From contig CP136064.1 in NCBI GenBank assembly GCA_032622095.1, positions 181,384,011 through 181,448,010 on the forward strand: a DNA stretch of 64,000 nucleotides. The letters are read 5' to 3'. The notes under the pieces are model-generated. The model was not told where the DNA came from. It ran no database searches and saw nothing but the letters and a program-made list of their open reading frames with translations. Made by a program: the position numbers and the translations under genes. The DNA comes from Siphonodentalium dalli. Its lineage: Eukaryota > Mollusca > Scaphopoda > Gadilida > Siphonodentaliidae. Below, one piece after another: positions 47,099-58,000 of this stretch; position 1 is the first letter of the stretch, and each line of letters begins with the position of its first letter.

Positions 47099-47235
47099 TG
47101 TGTACAGTATGTGTTTTTCTTGTACTCGTCCAGGTTGTGGTGAAAAGTCATATTGGACGATACACGCAGTGTCGAGTCCAATATGACTTTTCACCGCAAC
47201 CTGGACGAGTACAAGAAAAACACATACTGTACACA
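47099..47235. repeat. Near-perfect hairpin: 60-bp arms, 17-bp loop
   Basis: The left arm 47099-47158 and right arm 47176-47235 are reverse complements with one mismatch. The inner end AAAAGTCATATTGGAC appears again in shorter form at 47495-47552 (AAGTCATATTG..CAATATGACTTT). It may be the terminus of a fold-back element or encode a long RNA hairpin. Confidence 0.8.
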
Positions 47236-48121
47236 AATTTGTGTAATGACATTTTTCTTATCCATCTGTATGTTTATCCAAATTTTGGGAATACAACTTT
47301 TGTGGTTATTTTTGTATTTGTCGGCATTGATACTCTATAGAAGACTGTATGTTCGATCATCAGAAAGCATGATTTGGAACAGTAAACACGGAATTGAAAC
47401 GGTGTGCTAAATCCACCACAGTATTGCGCGCGCATCACAATTTCACCGATGCATTTGGCAGAGTTACTTCGTGACGTCACGTAATCCCGATACAAAAAGT
47501 CATATTGTACACTCGGGAATCCAATATGACTTTCGGGAGTCGAATATGACTTTTTTACGGATTATCACGTGACGTATTTTGTCCAATCAGAGATAGTGTT
47601 AGTTAAGGGATGGGTAATAATAATCGTTTTTGTCATGGGAAATGTCCATATCGGTACCATTAGAAAAGGAAACATGTGTATATATGCCAAACAAAATTAA
47701 TGTCAGTTAGACGCGCTCGACGATTTATTGCAACGATGTGGAACTATTTCGCTCGTCATTTGTGAATCGGCTATTGTTTACGTGTTACGAAATGTGCAAG
47801 TAATGCACAATTAGTCGTTTATATTGCATGTTGTGCAACTCTGCGTCTGCAAGTGCTAGGTTATGTTGAAGGTTATTCGTGATTAACAGGTTAGAGGCTT
47901 ATCTTCATCTGTATTAATTAGCGTCCACGAATTTGTCCGTATTTATTTACTTGAAACATGAAGCGTAACTGGTTGGTCGCCATTGTTTTCGTTCACACAA
48001 AACATGATGACGGATTGTTAGGGTGAGACAGCTGGTCACGTGTTGGGTGAGACGGGGAAATCTCACCCAGCTATCCCACAAGGGCTGCCTGTGCTAAAAT
48101 AAAATGTGTAGGGGGCGGGAG

Positions 48122-48232
48122 AATGACGATATCAACGAACACGACGATGGTCCAATGGGCAGCGAAACAGAAACAGACGACAGTGACAATGAGACTGAAC
48201 TGATCTTGATCAATGATATTGATGGGATATAA
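48122..48232 (+). pseudogene. Gene A copy 2, final C-terminal tail
   Basis: After the 6.55-kb element the coding resumes with NEHDDGPMGSETETDDSDNE, the acidic tail also seen on the minus strand near 2400-2313. Here the reading passes the usual stop position (a TGA becomes TTGA) and ends at TAA 48230-48232. Confidence 0.65.
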
Positions 48233-50307
48233 CGGCGTGGTGTTTTGTCCTTTCTGAAAATACATGTATACAGGGCGAATGTACTGACAAATTTCGACAA
48301 CAGTGATGCCGCTGGTTTGTTTATATAGCAACGAGCTAGTAACGGAAGTCAGTAGATGGGCGCCAACCGTTACTCTATACATCTACCCCGTAACGTCGCC
48401 GGCATGTACTGCGTAAGGGTGACGTCATGGAGAGAAACGGAACAGTGAGCTAAGCTGGATTGGGCATGGACACTACGAGGGAGGAGATTGGGAATTTAGC
48501 TGACGGCAATATTGGCGCGTAGGAATATCTAACATTGAAGCGGTGAACCGGACTATACATTGCGACAGGTTATCGATGAATAACCCCCGCAAATATGTTA
48601 TGTTTCCGGGGGTATATTGGCTTAAGTGCATTAGTATGAACAATATCCAATGGGACAGCTGTAGATTGTGAACTATTTTCTTTCTACCATTAAAACCCAA
48701 AATGTATGCGAGACAAGTGTCCGTAGACGAACTGACTCTACATATATATTTTCTATATATATAACATGGTTATTACTGCTGTAAGTTCCTTTTAATTGAC
48801 TTTCAGATAATTAATCATTAATGTTCATCAATATATTCTTGTTAATGATCTAAAAAAAATGAATATATCGCAAAACAGTGACCACATTATAAGGCCCATG
48901 TCAATGAGCCTGTTGATGAATACTAAACCTAAATTATGGTCTACTGCATACAAATAAATTGCAATACAAACTGAGGACTTTTGTCATCAAATGCATTTTT
49001 CTTGAATAAAAATGTGGTAGATGATGGAAATTAGTGACTAAAAGGCGAACAGTTATGCAATAATGGTTTTATACTATGTTAAATTGGTTTTATTTCACAA
49101 ATAAATGTGTCATATCTCAGAATGAGTGATTTTATGGCCAAACTTGTGATTTTGGCGGCCATCCTAAATTTCAAGGTGACGTGGATTAAAACACTGGAAT
49201 AGAGTCTAAACAGATTCCATTGAACCTAAGCTTCATTTTCGTGTATTTTACTTGCTTCTACTTAAAAGTATACAAGAACCTGAATTCCCTACATTTGCCC
49301 TCACACTATAATATACGATGAGTGTCATGTTTCGCGTTCCGTGACACGTTATTTCAAATGAAAGAAGTTATTATATTTCAAACTAGAATAACCGTTCTTA
49401 ATGGGGACGGAACTCAGAATTAAAGTTATATCGGCAGGACAGAGCCCATGCCGACTCAACTCTATAGGTTGCAGTTTGAGACCATAATACATGTGATACC
49501 ATGCCCCTGCTTTCTGACTATGTCTGCTTTATTGGCAGAAATGTTAATTCGCCATTTATAGCATGGTGTGGATGTATCCAGTCTAAGTTAACTCCAGACC
49601 CACATATAAATACATGTAGAGGGTCTGATTACTTGTAGTCTGTCTATTTCCCGGAACCGCGGGATTCCACGTCAGTAGTGCCAATAAGAACCCACTATAT
49701 TGGTAGCCCCAAGATGAAATCGAAGCGACGTGGCGTATTTTGGAGGATGCCTGCATGCTTACAGGAAATGGCATTTCGGCGAGACAACACTAGACTCAGT
49801 ATGTCAGTATGACTCTGAGTGTATGTTTTCAAATACCGGGGTGTACCGTTTGTTCCTTGAAGTTGAATATAAAATATTATGACGGTATGCTAGACATTTC
49901 AATTATTTTTGTCTTTTACCACCCATACATTGCACAAAATACCATATTAATTTGTTTCAACAAGTACGAATGTACCGTATTAGTACAGTTTGGAGTCGTC
50001 AACACCGCGAAATATTTAAGCACGTTTATAACGTGAGAAAAAACAACATATATATCATTCGCGATTGTTTTATTCTTCAATACAAGAACTCGAATATATA
50101 TTATATATTTATCAGTCAACTGCTACTGGACAGTAAAAAACCGACAAAATTCGACTTGGAGCGGTTGACTCATTATCTAGTTTCACTACAGTGGAAATTT
50201 ACCACGTATTGCCGCGTCTACCCTAGTTTGTTTTTAAAGCTATGACATACAACCAAAACACTACGAGAAGATTCAGTTACATCAATTTGCTTTCATTCTT
50301 CGCACAG
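48233..50307. other. Non-coding region upstream of the SLC6 exon
   Basis: No gene or clear repeat is seen. Frames are short and without domain signal. Any promoter or untranslated first exon of the SLC6 gene should lie here or further upstream. Confidence 0.4.
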
Positions 50308-50352
50308 TGAAGTGGGTAAAATTATTACGCTCAAGCGAACATCATATCTGTC

Positions 50353-50476
50353 ATGACTGAGGCAAATAGAGGAAAATGGTCAAACTGGTTCGAATTCATA
50401 TTTTCCTGTATTGGAGCTATTGTTGGACTGGGGAATATATGGCGCTTTCCATATATCTGTTATAAAAACGGAGGGG
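50353..50476 (+). CDS. SLC6-family neurotransmitter transporter, first coding exon
   Basis: ATG at 50353 opens 41 codons containing [20 protein letters not shown], the TM1 signature of Na+/Cl- dependent SLC6 transporters (sodium and substrate contacts lie in GLGN). The exon ends GGAGGGG before GTAAGT (50477), phase 1, at the KNGGG position where SLC6 genes are often split. An in-frame TAA at 50317 supports this start. A pyrimidine tract ending CAG at 50307 could be the acceptor of an untranslated-exon intron, giving an exon 50308-50476. The N-terminal tail of about eight residues is short for the family. The next exon (FFLE..LGQ region) is not found before 64000, so the intron exceeds 13.5 kb. 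Closest subgroup by eye: GABA/taurine/creatine or glycine-like; not resolved. Confidence 0.85.
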
Positions 50477-52081
50477 GTAAGTATATGAATACCAATAAAT
50501 AATACCACTCGGGGACGTGGCTAAAGTGTCCCTGTTTGGGGTGTTGTCCAAGTTATGTTAAGTATTTCCGACTGCATCACAAGACCCAAATTCTTAAGTG
50601 TGGGAATTTCATTTTTACCCCCTTGGGTTGGACTTGTCCAGGCAGGTGGTACCTAAAACTGTTGGAAATTTCCAACTGATTGTAGTTTCAGTTTAAACGT
50701 TTGACCTTGTATCATCCATCCAGTCATATAATTATATATAGGAGATGGCACCAATAAGCTTTTAGCTTACTGCCACATCATATTCTCATTCATGATTATT
50801 ATATACTGGATGTAAATAATGATTAATATTTGATTGAGATTAAATATGTTTAAAGATGTATAATCCGAATTAACGCTCCTAAATTACTTTTTGAAATTTG
50901 TTATTTCCCGAGATATGTAATTTTTGGCAGCCTGCATGGCAAATATTCATCAAGCCGACGATTTCGGACCAAATTGCCAACGAAGATGGAAAACTCTAAA
51001 ATCAAGTGGCTTTCGGTGTTAGATATTTGACAATCTGGCCAGATTTTGTTGAACAAAATGTTGATAAATAACACGTTTTTGGGCAATTTTATACAGTTGA
51101 CTGTAGTTAGCATTATTTCTGGGCAACTAATCGATTCTGATAACCGAAGCGGCATTTCAAGAAATGTTGTTGTTGCTGTTGGAATATGATTATATGGGGC
51201 CATCGAATTGGATTAAGTGCCTTTAAACTAAAATTTGACCGAAAGTAGGAAAAATATTTGACTTTTTATCTAAAAACAAATACTGGCTGGAATATTAAAC
51301 TATCAAAAACAAATTCAACCCAATTTTGTCTGAAACTGTAAACTAATGTTGTGTTAGGCATGAAATTTTAAACTTTTTGATTTTTTGGCCAAATTTGGAG
51401 GTCTAGCAACTCCAACTCCCTGGCGCCACACCCCTAACTAATCTGTATATATAATTCTACATAGTCCACGTGCATGGGGGTAAATAGCCATATACCAGGG
51501 GGGGGGTAGTAACAAATTTGCAGGAAGGTATGCCGTTTTTTTTGCATCTATCATTTTCGGGTGCCCACCACCCCCAAACCTGCAAAAAAATATTTTTTAC
51601 TCCAAATTTGTTGACACCCAGCCCCCAAATTTCACTTATTTTGTTCTAATACCGCATAAAACCCTACTGATTGCACTCGTATGACTGGGAAATTATCTCC
51701 TTTAGTTCAAATGACAGTTTAACCTCTCAGAATTAAGCTGTTTTAATTGAAAAAAAAGGTTAATACAGGTAAATATGAAGATTTGTGTTCAAATACTGGC
51801 TGATATGCAATTGTCCACCACATACATGTAATGGAGTTTCCAGGTAAGTGTATGATGAGGGTATGCTAATATGTCTTCTTGTGTGGTCAAATTCCATACT
51901 GCTAAATGGAAATTCTAATGCATCCATATAGTGGACAAATACTGTAACCCAACAGACGCTGATAGGTGCACATAAAACACTATTATAAGGCAAATGCATC
52001 CAATTTTACAAAAACAAATGATACATATCCCAGCATATCCCCTGTATATCCAGTGATATATCATTTCCCCTGCAAGCTATT
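50477..52081. other. Intronic DNA of the SLC6 gene (first part)
   Basis: AT-rich, no exon recognised. A weak inverted relation exists around 51490-51640 (G-run, then TTGCAGG...CCTGCAA, then C-runs). If the SLC6 gene continues on the plus strand, everything from 50477 to the end of the window is intron. Confidence 0.45.
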
Positions 52082-52532
52082 GGTTACACTGGTGTAAATG
52101 TTTTCCATAGGCCTCAGTGCTAACGTTTTAGCGTATAGTGTTGGCAATATAAATGTTGGGTCCAAAATTTTCTTTAAATCTGAAAAATTGACATTTTGGG
52201 AAACTTTTTACACAAAAAAATCATGTCTGTCTAGCAGGGAATTCGCCTTTAAATCTTATGTTTTCGTAACTAGTGTCAGAACCGCATAAAAAAATACAGT
52301 CATATTTTAGACCACACCAAAAAATTCAAACTTCACTACAAAGGGTTAATTCCTGTGCCAATGGTTATTTTACCTATGGGAAATCATAGGGAAGAGGTGT
52401 GATGATTTTTTTATGTGAAAAGCACACAAGGCTATTGACCAATCAGGGACCAGTGTCTATTTTATTCTCTCCTATATATTCCTCCCGCATCCGCTAGATG
52501 TCACTCGGAACCTTATTTACACCAGTGTAACC
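52082..52532. repeat. 18-bp perfect inverted repeat flanking 415 bp
   Basis: GGTTACACTGGTGTAAAT at 52082-52099 is matched exactly in inverse at 52515-52532. Each copy also contains the near-palindrome TTACACTGGTGTAA. It may mark the 5' unit of the element carrying the downstream frame. Confidence 0.6.
52436..52480 (+). promoter_or_regulatory. CCAAT and TATA-like promoter signals
   Basis: GACCAATCAGGG (52437-52448) lies about 25 bp upstream of CCTATATATTCC (52469-52480). The spacing and order fit an RNA polymerase II promoter for the frame starting at 52722. Chance is possible in AT-rich DNA. Confidence 0.4.
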
Positions 52533-52721
52533 TATTACATGAACCGCTCTGGCAGCGGGTGGAGCGAACAAATCAGATTTCATTTGGCTTAATTAGTTCC
52601 TCGTCTGCTATAGCGTCGGTACGAGTGATTTGAGCGGTCTGTAACCTTAATTGGAAGCAACCGCCCTCGTGCTGATGCCGGCGAGTGAGACGGTTTTGGA
52701 TTAGGCTTAGTGCGACGGACA

Positions 52722-53513
52722 ATGGCGCTAATCCCTGACGCCGCGTTAGCAGCAATAGAGAGATCTCAAATTGCGGATATTGTTAGCTGGAATCTCCAGT
52801 CTAACAGAGGCTATTTGACTCTCTGTGTTGAATTTCGGACGGGAGATGCTGGAAACCAGAGATCTTCCACCCGAAGCAAGACCAAGACCAGCCGTACCAT
52901 GAAAGTGGAGCCTCCTAAGAAAAAGACGCCAGCTCGAAGGAGAAGGGACGCAGCCAGACGGGCGAAATGGAAGAAGAAGATGGGGGCGACCGTTGATCCA
53001 CCGGCCACCCCTCCCCGTGTGGCTCAGCCGTCCAAAGTCATAGCCGGCGGGTCGAAGTTGTCTGAGAGACGCACAGACGACTCGACCTGCATGGAGACTG
53101 ACGACATTGAACCAGCTAGCAGGGACTCCGTGGATCTGCCGGAGGTCCCTGCTGTCGACGACAGCTTGCGGCGACAGGGACGAGGATATACCACCCCAGA
53201 TGTTCCTGCCGCCAGCTTCGACGTGGAACTGGATAGCTTTACACCTCGGACACCGGATTACCAAAACATCCCGGTGTCCCCCAGCTCCACCAGCACCAAC
53301 AACAACAACATAGAGTTGATGGAGTTGATGGAATCGATGAGAGAAGCGCAAAAGAAACGTCAGGAAGAACAAAGGAGACAAACCGAAGAACAAAGGAGAC
53401 TAACCGAAGAAATTGAAATCCTCTTGGGGCCGACATCTCGTCCTCCTCCTGCATCACCACAATCTTCAACAGAGAAGCCTAATCCAAAAAAGAAGAGAAA
53501 GAAGAAAAAATAG
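52722..53513 (+). CDS. Basic low-complexity protein, probably element-encoded (263 aa)
   Basis: ATG at 52722 in the context ACAATGG is the natural start; the frame also extends 12 bases upstream to a GTG. The N-terminus (about 1-45) is folded-looking: ALAAIERSQIADIVSWNL then GYLTLCVEFR. A strongly basic stretch PPKKKTPARRRRDAARRAKW (about 68-90) follows, then a Pro/Ser/Asp-rich middle, a charged coiled coil of repeated EEQRRQT/EEQRRLT units (about 210-235), and a lysine-rich tail KKKRKKKK. It recalls small gag-like or nucleic-acid-binding frames with a K-K-x-P-(x)-RRRRD motif in mollusc and cnidarian repeats, but I cannot name it. GC content is clearly higher than its surroundings, which supports a foreign or recently inserted unit. 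Confidence 0.6.
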   Translation: MALIPDAALAAIERSQIADIVSWNLQSNRGYLTLCVEFRTGDAGNQRSSTRSKTKTSRTMKVEPPKKKTPARRRRDAARRAKWKKKMGATVDPPATPPRVAQPSKVIAGGSKLSERRTDDSTCMETDDIEPASRDSVDLPEVPAVDDSLRRQGRGYTTPDVPAASFDVELDSFTPRTPDYQNIPVSPSSTSTNNNNIELMELMESMREAQKKRQEEQRRQTEEQRRLTEEIEILLGPTSRPPPASPQSSTEKPNPKKKRKKKK

Positions 53514-53600
53514 GAAATATCACCAAATTGCTATATTTTGTTCAATTCCCCCCCCCCCCCCATCTTATTCTAATAAAAGCAAAATCATGAGGGATTAAGG

Positions 53601-53645
53601 AAAGGGCCCTTCGGCCCTTTCGACAATCCCGGGGCTAGCTACCCC
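53601..53645 (+). terminator. GC-rich 3' hairpins after the 263-aa frame
   Basis: AAAGGGCC-CTTC-GGCCCTTT (53601-53620) is a perfect 8-bp stem with a 4-base loop. A second stem, GGGG...CCCC, follows within CCGGGGCTAGCTACCCCT. A poly-C run (about 53549-53561) precedes them. They resemble the structured 3' ends of retroposons recognised by a reverse transcriptase, or an mRNA-processing stem-loop; the histone consensus does not fit. Confidence 0.5.
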
Positions 53646-53659
53646 TAACCACCCATTAA

Positions 53660-55055
53660 AAAAATTTACATGAACCGAACATGTGTTTTGGCTATTTGGC
53701 TCTAACAAATTTAAAGCTCATAACATCTCAGGACAGTAAACTCAATCTTGACTTTCGAGTCACTATTGACATTATGTAGATATATCCATAACATATCAGT
53801 TGTTAAGCTTCAATTGAACTAGAGTTGACATATTTAGAAAATAAATACATATCTAGACAGGATATTTGCCAAGCTGCAATTGGAAATATTATTTTATAAA
53901 TTGCTGATATCAAACCTAGGTCATTGTGCAGGATACACGCAATTCCATCATTTCTAACTATCTCCCGATTAGTCTGTCAACCAGAACATTATGTATCGTT
54001 ATTCCATACAACTTGTGCTTAATCAATTTATACTAAATGACAAGCAGTCACTATGCCAGACTTGGATACTTAGGTGTTGTGAGATCAACATATCATCTGA
54101 GTTGATAGACATTCAAATAATTCATTGATTAGCTTGATGCACTGATGAGCATTATTTTCTAGCCATTGTTTGTCACAGTAATGTTTGAGACTGCTGCTCG
54201 CTCTTTTTCCATGCACAGTGATCTTGGCTTAAAGGTTTTAGTTACATGAGGACAAGTTTATTTATTTCGGTTTTACATTTCTCGAAGCTTCTTTTGAAGG
54301 ATGTCGGGAATGAAGTTTTTCACCTCACCGTCCCATATGCAACAAGTCAGCTTAATGTCACCTCCACTGAGGCCCATATAATGTCCCAGTAACACAAATG
54401 TGGTGTTTTTGCAGTTATAATATGTTACAAAAGTGAAATATGTGCACAAAATGTCTTTAGTAAAATAATTGCAAGAGGTCTGAAGAGGTTGTAAAAAAAA
54501 CACGTTTTTTGCCTCTCGGACCACCCGGCATACCTTCCTGCAATTTGTTTATAGTATGCATGTGGGTGTAGATACCTCTGATGTGCTGCATATTAATCAT
54601 TACATATGTGGTATATGGTACTGAATCAGTGTATCGTGTGTTGAATGGAATTATCATACGTACGTAGTGTAATTGAGTCCACATGGTCGTTTCCACATGG
54701 CCCATGTGTACTTTTCGATGAATCCATAAATGTGTGGATGTTGCTTAAATTCTGTAATATGTGAGTTTCTGAAAAATTTGCCATGACCATCAAAGTTGGA
54801 TTTAGTCATCTCCCCGATACTTTAATGGGTACAATTTTAGACTTAGCCTTAACCCCACAAGTTCCTTTAAACACACCCTAGTCGGCCTAGTGCCATTTGG
54901 TGGACTTCGTGTGAAATTAAAAATAGGTCAGCTGAATAGGCGTGATGTAATACCGTTGTTTAGGGATGACCCAAAGCCGAACGAAAACCTGATAGCGCCA
55001 CCGTGCGATTATACGCTGATGCAAATCTATACTAATAGAACTCAATTTTGTTGTT
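53660..55055. other. Region without a recognised gene
   Basis: AT-rich. Frames at 54273-54705 (minus) contain no domain. Nothing repeated was noticed. Confidence 0.4.
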
Positions 55056-55059
55056 CGTT

Positions 55060-58000
55060 TGTTTGTCCGACAAAAGGCGATAGTCTCGTCGTTGAGACTC
55101 GATTTTGAGGTGAACCTAGAAAAAATTGTTGACAAACTGTTTTTGGTATCATTTTGTCGGGCAGAATCTGGGGAACAATATATCCAAAATCCGCTGAAAT
55201 CCGCTTTGGGGAAAAAGTTACTACTGCTCTTTGAAATAGGGTCATATTTATGGCTTTTTGTATCAGTTTTGCTGTTTCTTATTAGTCCAGTTTTTTAATG
55301 TGACTATACCCATATAATAACAAAACCAAACTCTCCGTGAATCCCAGGGTGGGAAATTCGTCATTTTTGGGTCAAAAGTCAGGAATATGTAAACAAAAAA
55401 TGGTGAAAATTGTAATGTTCTGGTTGAGACACAGATTTTATGGTGAACCGATATTAAATTGGTAACAAGCTTTTTTGTGTGTTATTTTGTCGTGCAGAAT
55501 CTGGGGAACAATGTGTCAAAAATTCGCTTTGAGGAAAATTTTCTACATAACTTTGAAATAGGGTCCTATTTATGGCTTTGTTGTGTCAATTTTGTAGTTC
55601 CTTATGAGTCCAGTCAAACTGATGGAAAGAAACGCCCAACCGTGAACAAATTTGCTATGCAATGACTTTTTGTGTTTTTGAGTGTGAGTATACTCATATA
55701 ATAACATATCCAAAATCTCCATGAAACAGAATGGGAAAGTCGTCATTTTTGTGCCAAAAATACTGGAATATGTAAAAATAAAAATGGTGAAAATTTGAAT
55801 TTTTTTAATAAACAAATCTGCTGACCATAAACGCGCAGTCGAGTCCCCTGACTCCCAAATGTGACCAAATAATAACATATCCAAAATTTCCATGCGTTTC
55901 ATAGAGGGAAAGTCGTTAATTTTGGATAAAAATGAAGAAAATATGTAAGAAAATGGTGAAAATTTGAATTTTTGTCCAGGAACAAGGTCGGCCAACATGC
56001 ATCCCCCAGACTGGCCCCCAGTATTAAACTTGATCCATTTTGGTTTTCGTAAGGATGTCTGCTCAAACTTATTTGACGCTAGAATGTGGCCGTGTATGTA
56101 CCGGACAACATGGCGGCAATTTCCTGTAGTGTACTAATCACTTCAATGTCATATATATTTATTGTGACAGAAACCTGCAACAAAAACGCATTATTCTTGT
56201 TACCATAGCATATGCCTGTCATTTCGTGCATAATTTGACTTTAAAACTATAAAATGGCGAATCCTAATCCGTTATAATAAGTCATATCCCGAGGATTTGA
56301 CAATTCGGTGTCTATACAGTTTTCAAAATGACAGCGAAAATGGCAGTTGGAAGTGAACAATTGAAATGTTTTTTTGTTGTAGATTTTTTCACTAAATCTT
56401 ACGATATCTAGTAAACATTTAGCCAATATGTAGTCATATATGTCACCATACGATTTTCCAAAGCCACCAATTAGTTTCATAATACATCAAATGAGTGTCC
56501 CAAACCACACAACGAGTGCGCCAAACCATATACAGAGTTACAAAACCCATCGGATATCCAAAAACCAACACATCCAAATCCATACGACGGGCGCCTAAAA
56601 TCCAAACATTGTTCCAAGCCATCGAAGGGGTTTTTCCCAATCCACCAAATGAGTTTCGCAAACCACCCAGACTGATGTAGAATGAGGTAGGTAGTGCCCC
56701 AAGCGATATTCAACTGGTGTCATAACCTACACATATAGTCCCCCAAACCATGCATCTGGTATTTCAACCCACCCAAATGAGTGTCCCAAACCACCAAATG
56801 AGTGTCTCAATCGACCTGATTAGGGACCCAATCCATTCAACGAATCTTTCCAAACCACACCGGTAGTGCTCCAGACGTTGCAACCGATGTTAGAAACCAC
56901 ATAGGTGTGCCCCAAACCACCCAACAGGTGTCCAAAACTACCCAATGGGTGTCAGTAACCACCAAAATGAGTAAAACATACCCTACAATGAGCAACCAAT
57001 AAGTGCCCCAAACCACACAATGGGTGCACCAAAGTAACCAAACCATCCATCGGGTGTTAGAAACCACATGAGTGGCAGGCATCCAATACGTAGCCCGTGC
57101 CTCACAAATAGTACCCCATGACATCGGGGGAGTGTCATATGTATTACAACATACAACTGTCGTCTCAATCCATTTAACTATATTGCCATAAACGCCCCAA
57201 TCAGTGACCTAATGGGCCACCCAGTGCCCCAATGCACATGACAAGTGTCTAATTCTATAGCAAGTGTCCCAAACCACTCAATGTGAACAATCCACCCAAT
57301 TGGTGCCCCAAACGGACCCAAATGAAGTCACAAATCACCCAGCGGGTGACCCAAACTGTAACACTAGCATCACAAACCATCCAACATCTCAATTCATTTA
57401 CTCAATTGGTGGTTTGAGATATTCACTGTGTGGTTTTGGGACACCACGTGCATGATTTGGGACACTCGATGATGTTATATTTGACAATCGTTTATCCAAT
57501 GACGTTGAATGGGTTGGAACACCCATTGGGCTGTTTGGACATCATTTGTAAGGTTCGGAACATACCAATGATGTCCAGACAGCCCAATGGTTTGTACCTC
57601 ACTGGTTTAGGTAGTACACCAATCCATATGCAACTTCATTGTCTCATATAGTCCCACAAAACATGCAACTGGTGTCCCACCCCACCCAAATGAATGTCCC
57701 AATGCATCACATGAGTGTATCAATCCACCTGATTAGTGTCCCAACCCATTCAACGAATATTCAAACCACACCGATAGAGCTCCAGACTATGCAATCGGTG
57801 TTCGAAACTATACAATGAGTGTCCCTAACTATCAAATGAGTGCTGCAAATAATACGAGTGTGTCTAATCACCCAATGAGTGCCCCACACCACACAATTGA
57901 TGTACCAAACCAGCCATCGAGTGTCTGAAATCACACAAAGAGTGTCAGATAGGCATCTAATATGTACCTCATGCCACACAACTAGTGTCCCAAGACATCA

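Larger units (their letters stand above)
41569..48121. mobile_element. 6.55-kb element with 250-300 bp inverted ends, inside gene A copy 2
   Basis: AATGA (41564-41568 and 48122-48126) flanks it. The left inverted repeat (about 41610-41910) and right one (about 47868-48117) match through GGGTGAGATTTCCC-type, CCAACACGTGACCA, ACAATGGCGACCAACCAGTT and AAATTCGTGGACGCTAAT-type sequence. The left has about 50 extra bases (CACGTGACAGC to GAACTGATTT). Gene A coding stops at the left flank and resumes with GATATCAACGAACAC at the right. Inside are a Tx1-like LINE and MITE-like repeats; no transposase is visible. At 46040-47090 and 47600-47860 I see nothing further. Confidence 0.55.

Noticed and set aside
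52746-53393. 215-codon frame on the minus strand
   Set aside because: Antisense of the 263-aa frame; low complexity and no start context.
53601-53620. Histone mRNA 3' stem-loop
   Set aside because: Stem length and loop (CTTC) do not fit the histone consensus and the preceding frame is not a histone.
54890-55298. Frames with DKLFLVSFCRAESGEQ
   Set aside because: The same peptide-like text appears inverted at 59276-59473 and partly at 55459; it is a non-coding repeat block.
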